Below, in pieces: positions 1 through 9,952 of a stretch of 17,227 nt of DNA. This DNA is from Candolleomyces eurysporus (Eukaryota; Basidiomycota; Agaricomycetes; Agaricales; Psathyrellaceae). The translations under genes and the position numbers were made by a program. The stretch is from assembly GCA_027579435.1 (NCBI GenBank), contig JANBPK010001383.1:1-17227 (forward strand), given 5' to 3'. Positions within the stretch are counted from its first letter, which is position 1. Every line of letters begins with the position of its first letter. Under the pieces are notes generated by a model. That model did not search any database. It was not told where the DNA came from and was given only the letters and a program-made list of their open reading frames with translations.

Positions 1-2188
1 TACACTCGACCCTCTGGTTGTCCTTATCCAGCTGTTCCCAAGTAATCGTGTCAGGGTCTTGACCGAGGATGCCGATAATAACCCTTGCATAGCGAGAGGC
101 TCGCTCGTGAACCTCTACCTGATCCTGTTCGTTCCAACTACAATTGTAATCGCCCGTACCATCTTGCCAGTGCACTTGCGCGACAAGGCAGCCATGTGTC
201 AGAATGAAAGGATAGAGGCTCAACCTGGAGCACCGCTTGCACTCGAATATCGTAGTCGCTCGATGCAGGACGGATGTGTTGTCCAGAATGCCCGCTTTTT
301 CTTTTCCATTTGCTAGGGCTGCATCAGAGGCTGCCCTCCCTTCAGACTCTTGGCCAAGAAGGACTAACAAACGCCCAGCAATCTCTTCTTTCCAAGAGTC
401 AATGAGTTCGGGTATCGCATCCAAATGAGCAATGAAATCAGCTTGAGTGAGTTCCTGATCTTCTGGCGCATCGTAAATGAGGCCCTTGAAAGGCTCCAAT
501 TTAGCGAGCTGCAGGTACAGCGGTGCAAAAGGTTGCTGGTCACGGTGGTGCGAGATGTAATAATCATATACTGGACGAAGCAGCTTTTCCGTTCGAACGC
601 CAAGGAACCTGGTTCTATCTTGCTTCTTGATTCTCTCCTCGTGTGTTTCGAGTGATTCGATGAGCTCAGGTCTAAAGGTTTCCCATTCTACGGGCGTGGG
701 AGGCCCGGCATCAGAATATTTTCAAAAAAATAGCCAGGTAAACTCACCCTCTTCAGAAAACGGGTTGACGCTTTTTATACCTGGGAGGTGTTCGAGGAGA
801 CCGAGGGCTTCTGACTTCATACGGTTTATGACCGTTTCATAACCTGGGGCATTGATAATGAGCACAGCAGTTCCAGAAGGGCGTGATGACCCAAATACCA
901 ATCTCAACGAGTCTTTGGATAAACCTAGAGGGATGCACGGTTGTCCATCTCAGAACTTTGAAAAAAGGCAGAGCAGAGGAACACATACGTGTCTCTGCGG
1001 ACCACACGCCGGATTTCATCATTCTCATACGCTAATTCCTCTGTCGCTTTCTCCCATTCAATAAAGGCCACGGACTGATAGACAAAAGAAAGGGATAGCT
1101 ATTAATTGGCATGCTTTAAAGCTGGCAGAATTTACATACCCTGTCTTGTCTTGGCGTAACTTTTGCCCTTTCTTCCTCAAGCCATTCTTCAAACTTCTTT
1201 TTGTTACCGCGGGACATTTTGAGAATTTTTTTTCTCCTTTCTCTTATACTCTACTTGTGGACACAGTAACCGGCCTCCCGCTACAAGACTATTAGTGATG
1301 CTTTCCGGAGTTCTGGTCAATACTTACACGATGAATATTTCTCTTCAATTCGGTAATGCCTCCTATAAAAAGGCACGATCTCCAGGAGAACTCTATTGTT
1401 GATGCTGACATCGATGAAGCTGGCAGGGTAAACTCGTCAGCATGATGATACAGCACTGAATGAAGGAAGACGACTCACTTGCGCCGCAGACAGTCATCGC
1501 AAATGCGCATATAATGGACCCATACATACTCCAGATTTTCAGTGGTATCACAATACTGCACGTGGATGAAGGTTCGGTCACCATGTCAGTGAGCATTGGT
1601 GGAGCGCACGGCAGGCAGTAAAACGCACATGACAGTTGCCATAAAGTAGATTAGCATAGCGAGGGAGTGAGAAATCGTCCGGGCATGGAGGCGGTACAGG
1701 CTGGGTCAAAGAAAATGCCTTGAGAAAGAGAAAAGACGACCGAAATTTAGCACCAATGCAGCAAATACGCAAAGATAATTTCGAAGACCCACGGATTTCC
1801 ATATGGGGGAGGCAATACTACGATCGAGAAGAAAAGCGCGAAGGAAGTGGCCGGTCCTCAGAAGGGCAAGCAAGCTGACAGGTTCTAAGCACTTGAAGAT
1901 CTCGATGAGGATGTCGAGAGGCATTTCGCCCAGATATCCGGGCCCACTGGATTCTTGGTCCACTGGCTCGGGAAGGGATTCGTTTGCCTCTGTTCCTGGC
2001 GTTGACACCTCTTCTTGGTTGGGTTTGACCTCTGGGTTTGTGAGGTCGGATTCGTTGGAATTCTGCACTGGGCACTCTTCGTGTTCTGATTCTGTTGCTG
2101 GCATCACCGCCTTAGCTCTCGATCTAGCAGGTTCTGGGTTGGCGAGCGGCTGGACGCAAGATGGTCCAAGTGACCGACGACCGTTCAT
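1..2188 (-). CDS. F-box/zinc-finger protein, array copy 1 (3' end outside window, frame shifted once)
   Basis: Probable SCF ubiquitin-ligase substrate receptor. Exons, 5' to 3': 2188-1793, 1718-1629, 1555-1479, 1404-1328, 1280-1140, 1074-989, 924-899, 843-748, and 687 to the window edge. The start is chosen for its strong AACCATGA context. Residues 1-85 are a Pro/Glu/Ser-rich extension about 45 residues longer than in copies 2-4. The F-box lies at about 86-130 (LGEMPLDILIEIF...). A zinc-ribbon-like motif follows with C161, C164, C181 and C184. The last exon stays open to the edge and holds C-x2-C-x11-H-x-C. Exon phases match copy 2 throughout, but exon 5 needs one A fewer in an A8 run (1227-1234) to keep the frame; otherwise a stop follows about 7 codons later. 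This is either a recent pseudogene or a homopolymer error. The identity as an F-box paralog is firm; intactness is not. Confidence 0.8.
1227..1234 (-). other. Frameshift in A8 run of F-box copy 1, exon 5
   Basis: Upstream of the A run the frame reads CPQVEYKRKEKK, matching CPQAEY in copy 2. Downstream the homologous frame (SRGNKKKFEEW, compare SRSKKSYDEF in copy 2) is shifted by +1. Seven A instead of eight would join the two halves. Confidence 0.75.
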
Positions 2189-2513
2189 GGTTACTGATCT
2201 GAATAAAACAAACTTGAAAGGAAAGGGTGAGCCTACGTACTGTGACCCGCAACTCTTGAGCAATTCGGGGATCATAGCGGGATGATGACGATGGGCACCA
2301 CTGGTGCCGGACCAGTGACCGACTGGCTGGGCCTCATGTTCAACCAATTAGCCCAGTATCAGAACAGCGCGCTGTATGTGTTAAGGAGTTCATCGGTCAA
2401 AAANCACTCGCCAGGCTCCCAAAAGGAAAGAAATACAACATGAAGCAACGGATGAAGTAATTATAATAGCTACGACTAACGAATCTAGGGTATCAAGGAA
2501 TTTCCTGGGATCA
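2189..2513. promoter_or_regulatory. Spacer between F-box copies 1 and 2 (copy 1 promoter, copy 2 3' end)
   Basis: 325 bp without a coding exon. The part next to copy 2 (about 2370-2513) resembles the spacers downstream of copies 3 and 4, sharing blocks such as TTTCCTGG and ATTCTGACTGGGA. It is therefore part of the duplicated unit. One ambiguous base, after an A run, is at 2404. No GATA pair like that of copies 2 and 3 was seen here. Confidence 0.5.
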
Positions 2514-5080
2514 TCAACTGGGTTCGGGGATTCTGACTGGGAAGGGCCAGGAAGACAACTCCAAAGGTACACAATTGCGACGATACACACCCACAGTCTC
2601 TAGGTCATGTCTCGCCACGGCATTGCAGGTTTGGGCGCCCTGATGTACCGGCGATGCCCACGGCCAGCCCAGTGGATAAACCACCCGACCATCCTGGATG
2701 TCGCACAGGCTACATTGCACGCAATAGTCGTTATCTTCCCTCAATGAATACGCACGGCAACCTCGAACACGTTTCGATCCTTTGATTTCCTTCGAGTAGG
2801 CCATGGGGAGGGACTGTGCGTCCACGAGTCGCCACCCCGTCTTGCAGCTATCCTCGTCGCCATCCGAATGCTTCTCGAGCTGGTGGAGGACCTATGAACA
2901 TCAAGCTGTAATGAGAGATCAGTCCCTTGATTCAGAAGATGGACGGACGTACGGCCTGGCGCCAGCTCATGACTAGGCAATTATGCTTGTTAATGCATTT
3001 ACGACTGACTTTATGCCGACACCGAATGCACTCCAGTCGTTGGCCGGCCTCCTCAAGCTGTTTCCAGGTGACAGTGTCTGGATCTTGGCCAAGAGTTCTT
3101 ATAATGACCTTCGCGTAGCGGGACGCTTCTTCGTGAGCCTCAACTTCCTCTCCAGTTTCGTTCCACCGGCATTTGGAATTGGTGCCAGAAGACGGCCGAA
3201 TCAAGCAGCGATGGGACAAGACAGCAGGGTACAAGATTAACCTGGAGCACCAGGTGCATTTGAAGACGGTGGTCGCTCTCTCTAGGACAGAGCTATCGAG
3301 GGGACGCTCTTTTCCTTTTCCTTTCGCTCCAGAACTGTCCACGGCCCGTTGGGATTCTATCCCAAGTAGCCGGAGCAAAAGTCCCATGGCTTCTTCTCTC
3401 CAAGCCTCAAAAAGATGTGGGAAGACATCTAGATGGGCAAGAAAGTCGCCCTGGGTAAGGTGCTCGTCCGACGGTGTGTCGTAAATGAGACCTCGGAAAG
3501 GCTCCATTTCAGCGACCTGGAAGAATGGCGGTGCGAGCAGCTGGTCCGTCCGGTGGTGCGAGATGTAATAGTCGTAAACTGGACGAAGTAGCTTGGTGGT
3601 CCGATCATTGATGAGATTCGATCTATCTTCGTCTTCGAACGTTCGTCGCCATGATTGAAGAGCTTCAATGACCTTAGGCCGGATATTTTCCCAATCTGCA
3701 TTCAATGCCTCAACATGAGGTGGACAATAGAGCAAGGTGTGGTCAGATGGGCTCACCATCACTTGTGAGGGGCTCAACACCACTGACACCTGGGACTTCG
3801 TATTCTATGCCTTCCGAAACTAGGCGATTGAAAACTGTTTCATCGTCTGAAACGAAGGCCAGATATCAATGATACAGCTCGGAAGGGATAAGAGTGAACA
3901 GAGAAAAGCATTGAAGGTACCTTCTCCAAGGTCGGAAATGCGTTGAGAAAACCTAGTTGGGTGCATGATCGGTTTCGATTCCAAAACCCTGAGGAGTGGG
4001 GTGAGGAATACATACGCATCTCTCCGAGCGCGACGCCTAGCTTCAACGTCTTCTATTTTGTGTTGTTCGAACGCAATTTCCCACTCGTATAGAGCTTTAC
4101 ACTGGAACCAAGAGTTAGTCGCCGGTGGTTTAGAATCAACGATCGGATTCTCAAGGTCGGAGCAACGTACTCCTTCACGCCTCTTAGAGAGTTTCTCTGA
4201 TTCTCGACTGATGAATTCATCATACGATTTCTTGCTGCGCGATGACTTGAGAAGTTCCTGGGATTTGAGGTGATATTCCGCCTGTGGACACATTTTCACC
4301 TCGTCCCACCAGCCGTCTATGTCGAAATAGAGCTTGAATTTAGGCTCCAGTTTTATGAAGAGCTTTGGAATACACTTACATGGTCCACGAGCCACACTCT
4401 TGGTGTAGGAAGGTACTATGGAGTACAGGTCTCTCCAAGCGCGGCGGCCGGTGCGAATTTCCACAAAACTAGGTCGACGATTTCAACTTGATGCCCCTGC
4501 TTAAGAGACGGGAGCGGCTCACTTATTCGTTAGACAGTCATCGCAAATACGCATATAGCAGAGCCAAGCATTGTTCAGCCCGTCGCTGGTATCGCAATAC
4601 TTTGAAAGAATAGTAAGTGATTCGGTACGATGTTCAAATTGATTGTGCGGAGTGAAACGTACATGGCAGTTTCCGAAGAGAATATTGGCATACTGAGGAA
4701 GTGTTAGATCGTCCGGACAGGGAGGCGGTGTAGGCTGGACCAAGGAAAATGCCTAGGTGAAAAAAAAGACTCTCGTTTAGCACAAGAGGCTACTTCCCGT
4801 GTGTACAGTGACTGACATGCTTCCAGATGAGTGAAGCGACAGGACGATTCAGTAGCATGGCACGCAAAAATCGACAAGTCCTCAAAAGCACCAACAGATC
4901 GACTAGTTCCAGATGCTTGAATACTTCTGTGATAACATCGAAGGGCATTTCAGCGAGCCCTCCGCTGGAATCCTGTGTCGGAGATCCATTTGGCTCCGAA
5001 GGAAGCCTTAACTTCTGTTTTTTGGAACTAGCGTGGGGCCCATGAGTCTGACTGGGTGAATGGGAGCGTCGAGGTGACAT
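2514..5080 (-). CDS. F-box/zinc-finger protein, array copy 2 (intact, 664 aa)
   Basis: Reference copy of the array, with no frame break. Exons: 5080-4817, 4752-4663, 4599-4523, 4468-4380, 4316-4171, 4101-4016, 3951-3920, 3846-3757, 3695-2953, 2891-2514; phases after each exon are 0,0,2,1,0,2,1,1,0 and the total is 1995 nt. Residues 1-40 are Ser/Pro-rich with a basic SKKQKLRL stretch (possible nuclear signal). The F-box is at 42-88 (LAEMPFDVITEVFKHLELVD...), the surface that binds Skp1 in known F-box proteins. C117/C120 and C137/C140 form a zinc-ribbon-like motif. The large exon 9 has C438-x2-C441 with H453 and C455, then C514-x2-C517, followed across the last intron by H542 and H547. Family knowledge supports an SCF substrate adaptor; the substrate is unknown. 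The Cys/His clusters probably bind zinc or substrate (inference). Confidence 0.88.
4317..4379 (-). other. 63-nt in-frame, stop-free intron (exitron candidate), copy 2
   Basis: The donor GTAAGT follows the T of a split codon, and the acceptor is CATAG. Position and phase match an unambiguous intron in copy 5. The segment is exactly 21 codons with no stop, so splicing and retention both keep the frame. The same holds in copies 3 (6284-6346) and 4 (9217-9279). Confidence 0.6.
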
Positions 5081-5401
5081 GAGAGAAAGAAAGAAAGAGG
5101 TAGATCCGAACTCTACGGGTATCGCAGTGTCCGGGTCTTGTCCATGTCGTCATTGTCGTTCCTGGAAGCATCTTATCTTATCGCACTGTGTGTCATATTC
5201 ATAAAATTATACAACGTAGGCTGGTCTGACTCTGTTGAACGTGACGTCCGGTCAATTAGACTGGGCTCAAGCTTAGGGTTTCTAGACAGCGCTATGTGCA
5301 AGTTACTAATGGGTACATCGGACAAACGATCGCTAGGTTTGCGAAAGGAGAAACGCGTAAGATGAAGCGAGGAATACAGCTACAACTAGCGAATTTGGGC
5401 A
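5081..5401. promoter_or_regulatory. Spacer between copies 2 and 3 (copy 2 promoter, copy 3 3' end)
   Basis: 321 bp without coding exons. It is clearly homologous to 7034-7400: both share CATCTTATCTTATCGCA, GGCTGGTCTGA, TACATCGGACAAAC and TTCTGACTGGGAGGGGCCA in the same order. This shows that the spacer was duplicated together with the gene. Confidence 0.65.
5172..5182 (-). promoter_or_regulatory. Tandem GATA-type site upstream of copy 2
   Basis: The minus strand reads GATAAGATAAG, two overlapping GATAAG cores, about 92 bp upstream of the copy 2 start codon. Fungal GATA factors bind WGATAR-type sites. Conservation in copy 3, and a single core in copy 4, supports a role, though shared ancestry of the spacers could also explain it. 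Confidence 0.4.
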
Positions 5402-7033
5402 TCAATCGATTTCCTGGGGTATCAAGCTGGGTTCGAGTATTCTGACTGGGAGGGGCCACGGAGACAAATCCGACGGTACACATTTGCGGCGATACGTGCC
5501 CATAATGGCGAGGTTGTGTCTGCTTGGCAAGCCAATGCAGGTTTTAGCACCCTGGAGGACTGGTGGTGGCCAGCTCCAGTAAATCGGATAGACTACCTGA
5601 CCGTCCCGGATGTCGCACAGGCCACATTCCACACAGTACTCGTATTCTTTCTTTATTGAAAATATACGCCAACCTTAACACGTCTTGATCCTTTGATTTC
5701 CTTTGAGTAAGCCATGGAGAGGGAATGTGCGTCTAGGAGTTGCCATCCTGTCTCACAACTATCCTCGTCTTCGTCCGAATGCTTCTGGAGTTCATGGAGG
5801 ACCTATGAATATTAAGCTGTGATGCAATGCAAACCCTTGATTCAGATTATAGACAGACGTACAGCTTGGCGCTAGCTCATAACGAGGCGGTTGTGCTTGT
5901 TGATGCTCTTGCGACTGACTTTAGGCGCATGGTCAACCTACTGTCCGAGAGCTTGACAAGTGAGTGATGAGGAACACGTACGTGTCTCTGCGAGCCAAGC
6001 GCCTAGTTTTGGTATCTAGGTAAGTGAATTGCTCAAGCTTGATTTCCCATTCGTATAGGGCTTTGCACTTGACCAAGAAGTTAGCTGCGACTAGTCGAGA
6101 ATAAAAGGCGGTTCAAGTTGAAGTTGAGATAACATACCCTTTCTTGCCTCCGGGCGAGTTTTTCTGATGCTCGACTGACATAGTCGTCGTACGTCTTCTT
6201 GTTGCGAGATGCCTTGCGCAGCTCCTCCGATTTGAGGACATATTCCACCTGTGGGCACATTATCGTGTCCTCCCACCAGCCGACTACATTGAAACAGAGC
6301 TTGGAGTTAAATTCTAATCCTCTAAAGACCCCTGGGATACACTTACATCGTCTACGAGGCACTTTCTTGGTGTAGGAAGGCACTATTTCTGATAGTTTTT
6401 TGCAGGTGCGGCGGTTGCGAACTTCAATAAAACTAGGTCATCGGCGTCAATTCGAAGTATTTACGAAAAGGGCAGAGAAAACCCACTTTTGTGTCAGACA
6501 GGCGTCGCAAACACGCATATAGCAGAGCCAAGCATATCTAAGTCCGTCGCTGGTATCGCAATACTGTGAAAGATTAATGACTTGAATAATGTTGAACACA
6601 GCCGGGGAAGTGCAACTTACATAACAGTTTCCGTAGAGAAGATTGGCATACTGCGGAAGCGTCAGGTCGTCTGGACAGGGAGGNGGTGCAGGTTGAGCCG
6701 CCGAAAATGCCTAGGGTCGAAAGAAGTAGCTTAGCACAGAGAAACTAATCATACACTGGACAAACTTACATTCTTCCAAATGAGAGAAGCAACAGGACGA
6801 TTCAGTAGGAGCGTCCGCAACAATCGACTAGTCCGCAAAAGCATGAGCAGGTTGCCTACCCCCAAATGCTTGAATATCTCTGTGAGGATATCGAGGGGCA
6901 TTTCCACCAGCGGTCCACTGGATTCCTTTGCCGGAGATCCATTTGGCTCTGAAGAGAACCCTAACTTCTGCCTTTTCGAGTGAGGGTGAGGCTCGTGAGA
7001 CTGACTGACTGAACGGGAGCGTTGAGGTGACAT
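5402..7033 (-). pseudogene. F-box gene, array copy 3: internal deletion, nonsense codon and frameshift
   Basis: Exons 1-6 are intact and in phase: 7033-6770, 6710-6621, 6563-6487, 6432-6347, 6283-6138, 6067-5982. They encode an F-box and the C-x2-C-x16-C-x2-C motif. Exons 7 and 8 and about 0.68 kb of exon 9 are missing; intron 6 runs directly into the tail of exon 9 (about 5925-5863). In that tail the conserved Trp codon is TAG (5874-5872). Exon 10 (5802-5402) has lost one base near 5677, and its usual stop reads TTG, so that frame runs 7 codons further. If intron 6 is retained, the reading frame ends with TGA at 5935-5933 and gives a 265-aa F-box/zinc-ribbon protein without the C-terminal half. 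A truncated product is possible, but the full gene is dead. Confidence 0.85.
5924..5929 (-). other. Deletion junction in copy 3
   Basis: The minus strand changes here from sequence matching intron 6 of copy 4 (TGGTCGTGCGCC) to sequence matching its exon 9 (GTGCCGTCATAAAGTC). The short TGCGCC/GTGCC similarity at the joint suggests a microhomology-type deletion of about 0.96 kb relative to copy 4. Confidence 0.65.
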
Positions 7034-7400
7034 GAGAGGAAGACAGGCATTGCGTTGTCCAATTTAGTTCTTCGTTCACGCCGTCATCGGTCCCGAAAGC
7101 ATCTTATCTTATCGCAGCATGATGCTTCCCATTGACGCAGCCCACTAAACACTGCCAGTCCTTCATAGGAACTTTCCTTGTTAGACGTGGGCTGGTCTGA
7201 GCTCTGAACATGACGCTCGGCCGATTGGATTGATCTCGACCCTAGGGTTTCTTCTGGACAGCACTGTGCGTAAGTTACTAACGAGTACATCGGACAAACA
7301 ATCACTAGGTTTACGAAATGAAAGACGATCGAAGTAATGGGCTAACAAGTAATATAGCTACATCTGGTGAATTTGTAGCATCAGTGGATTTCCTGGTATT
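7034..7400. promoter_or_regulatory. Spacer between copies 3 and 4 (copy 3 promoter, copy 4 3' end)
   Basis: 367 bp without coding exons, homologous to 5081-5401. It contains the tandem GATA site at 7103-7113. Confidence 0.6.
7103..7113 (-). promoter_or_regulatory. Tandem GATA-type site upstream of copy 3
   Basis: GATAAGATAAG on the minus strand, about 70 bp upstream of the copy 3 start. It is identical to the site upstream of copy 2. Confidence 0.4.
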
Positions 7401-9952
7401 TCAACTGGATTCGGGTATTCTGACTGGGAGGGGCCATGAAGACAAGTCCGACGGTACATATTTGCGGCGATACACCCCCATAGTGGCCAGGTCGTGTCTC
7501 ACCACACCAGTGCAGGTTTTAGCACCCTGGTGGAGCCCCGGTGGCCCATTCCAATGGAACGGGTAAACAACCTGACCATCCTGGATGTCGCACAGGCCAC
7601 ATTGCACACAGTACTCATAATCTTCTCTTCCTGAATATCCACTGCCTCGGACACCTCTTGATGATCTGATTTCCTTCGAGTAGGCGGTGCCATGGGACTG
7701 TGCGTCTACAATTTTCCACCCTGTCTCGCAGGTAACTTTGTCTTTGTCCGAATGCTTCTGGAGCTCGTGGAGGATCTATGAGCATTTAAATTAAGCTGTG
7801 ATCTGATGTTACCCCTTGATCCAGATTATGGACGAACGTACAGCTTGGCGCCAATTCATGACGAGGCGGTTGTGTTTGTTATTGCTTTTACGACTGACTT
7901 TATGACGGCACCGGATGCACTCAAGTCGCTGGTTAGCCTCCTCAAGCTGGCTACGGGTGATAGCGTCAGGATCTTCGCCAAGAATCTTAATAATAACCTT
8001 TGCATAGCGGGACGCTTCCTCGTGTGCCTGAACTTCATCCCACGGCCACCGACGGCTGGGTTTGTTTGGAAGACCCCTTAGGCGATTGACTGTGCAAGAA
8101 TGGGACAAGATAGCGTGGTGTAAGATTGGTTTTGAACAGCGAGTGCATTGGAAAATGCTGGTTGCTTTCTCTAGGATAGAGCTGTTGAGAGGAGCCTCTT
8201 TCCCTTTCCCTTTCGCTCTGGGGCTACCAGCGCTATTCTCTGATTCTACGCCAAGTAGCCCAAGCAGCAATTTGACAGATTCTTCTTTCCAAGCCTCGAA
8301 GAGCTGAGGGAGGATGTCCAGATGAGCAAGAAAGTCGCCTTGTGCCAGCTGCACATTCGGGGGGCGTGTTGTAAATGAGACTTCGGAAGGGCTCCATCTC
8401 AGCGAGTTGCTGGCGTGGGGGTGCGAACAGCTGCTCACTCCGGTGGTGAGAGATGTAATAGTCATATGCTGGGCCAAGTAGCTTGTTTGTTCGATCAGTA
8501 ATGAGTTTGGACCTGTCCTGATCTTCAAACTTCTGCCGCCATGACTCAAGTGTTTCAACAATCCTGGGTCGTAAGGTTTCCCAATCTGTATTCAGCGTCA
8601 GGCCTGAGGGGTTTGATAAACCAAGGATCGGTCAACGGACATACCTTCACTTGCGAGGGGGTCAACACCGCTGATCCCTGGTAACTCCCTATTGAGAACT
8701 TCAGGACCTTGCGAACTTAGGCGGTCAAAGACCGTTTCAAGACCTGGCACAAAAGTATTACATGTTAGGAAAGCAATAACGATACGAGAAATCCAGAATG
8801 GACTAAGAGACATTCAAAATACCTTCTCCAAGATTGGCAATGCGTTGACCAAACCTGCCAGAATGGGCGCACGACCAGCTTAGTGTCCAAAATATTGGCG
8901 AGTGAAAAGTGAGGAATACATACGCATCTCTCCGCGCCCGGCGTCTAGCTTCAATATCTTCTTTTGTGAATTGCTCGAGCTTGACTGCCCATTCGTATAG
9001 AGCGTTGCACTTGACCCAAAAGTCAGTTGCGACTGACTGGGAAAAAGAGGCCCATGACGGTGGAACAACATACTCCTTCCCGCCTCCGAGCGAGTTTCTC
9101 TGATTCTCGACTGACGTACTCGTCATATGACTTCTTGTTGCGCGATGCTTTGCGCAGCTCCTGGAGTTTGAGGGCATACTCCACTGGTGGGCACAGTACC
9201 GCTTTAAGCCAACCGTCTTCGTCAAGATGGAGTTTGGAATTAATTTTTAATCCTTTGAGAACCCTCGGTGCACACTTACATCCAGAGCCGATTTTCTTGG
9301 CGTAGGAAGGTACTATTTCTGAGAGATCTTTCCCGGTGCGGCGGTCAGTGCGAACTTCAACAAAACTTGGTGATCGGCATTAGTCCAAAGTCTTTACAGA
9401 AAGAGCGGAAACCCCACTTTCGTGTTAAACATGCATTGCAAACACGCATATAACAGAGCCAAGCATATTGAAGTCCGTCGTTGGTATCGCAATACTGTGC
9501 AAGATCAATGGCTCGGTATGATGTTGACGACAGTCGGGGAAGTGTGACTTGCATAACAGTTTCCGTAGAGAAGATTGGCATACTGCGGAAGCGTCAGGTC
9601 GTCCGGACAGGGAGGTGGTGCAGGTTGAGCCAGGGAAAATACCTAGGGAGGAAAGAATCTAACTTAGCGCAGAGAACTAATCATATAAACTTACATTCTT
9701 CCAAATGAGAGACGCAACAGGACGATTCAGTAGGAGCGCCCGAAGAAATCGACTAGTCCGCAAAAGTATGAGCAGGTTGACTGGCTCCAGATGCCTGAAT
9801 ATCTCTGTGAGGATATCGAGGGGCATTTCTGCCAGCGGCCCGCCGGAATCCTGATCGGGTGGCTCATTCAGCGCTGGATCGAGTGCCACCTTCTGTCTTT
9901 TGGGTTCATTCTTGTGAGCTTGACTGGGGGACCTTTGAGCTGGCATGAGCAT
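7401..9952 (-). CDS. F-box/zinc-finger protein, array copy 4 (one +1 shift in exon 9)
   Basis: Exons: 9952-9695, 9642-9553, 9494-9418, 9365-9280, 9216-9074, 9009-8924, 8854-8823, 8743-8645, 8585-7842, 7775-7401. Phases equal those of copy 2. The F-box is at about 40-86 (LAEMPLDILTEIFRHLEPVN...), preceded by a basic PKRQKV motif. The zinc-ribbon motif and the C-terminal clusters (CTRC...HSC, ECIRC) are conserved. Exon 9 is one base longer than in copy 2: a C6 run (8359-8364) shifts the frame and a TAG follows at 8235-8233. With five C the protein would be 662 aa. Two start codons, 9952 and 9946, lie in frame; the paralogs align best with the second. Otherwise the gene looks intact, so a sequencing error is as likely as true inactivation. 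Confidence 0.8.
8359..8364 (-). other. Frameshift in C6 run of F-box copy 4, exon 9
   Basis: The exon reads correctly up to FRSLIYNTP. The homologous continuation (AQGDFLAHLD; TQGDFLAHLD in copy 2) lies one frame away. Copy 2 has 39 nt across this stretch and copy 4 has 40. Confidence 0.8.
9495..9552 (-). other. GC-AG intron in copy 4
   Basis: The donor reads TAT|GCAAGT, whereas copy 3 has TAT|GTAAGT and copies 1 and 2 have GTGCGT and GTACGT at the same position. The acceptor CACAG is normal. GCAAGT is the usual form of the rare GC-AG class, so splicing may still work. Confidence 0.75.

Noticed and set aside
2189..2347. In-frame open extension upstream of the copy 1 start
   Set aside because: It has no ATG as good as 2188, and the added residues have no counterpart in the other copies.
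4469..4486. Earlier acceptor for copy 2 exon 4 (CATCAAG before 4486)
   Set aside because: It would give a stop codon at once (AAT TGA); the CCTAG acceptor before 4468 keeps the frame and matches copy 3.
7809..8561. Single 250-codon frame in copy 4 taken as one exon
   Set aside because: Its first part is out of the homologous frame. Only the part after the C6 run matches the family; the earlier residues come from the shifted frame.
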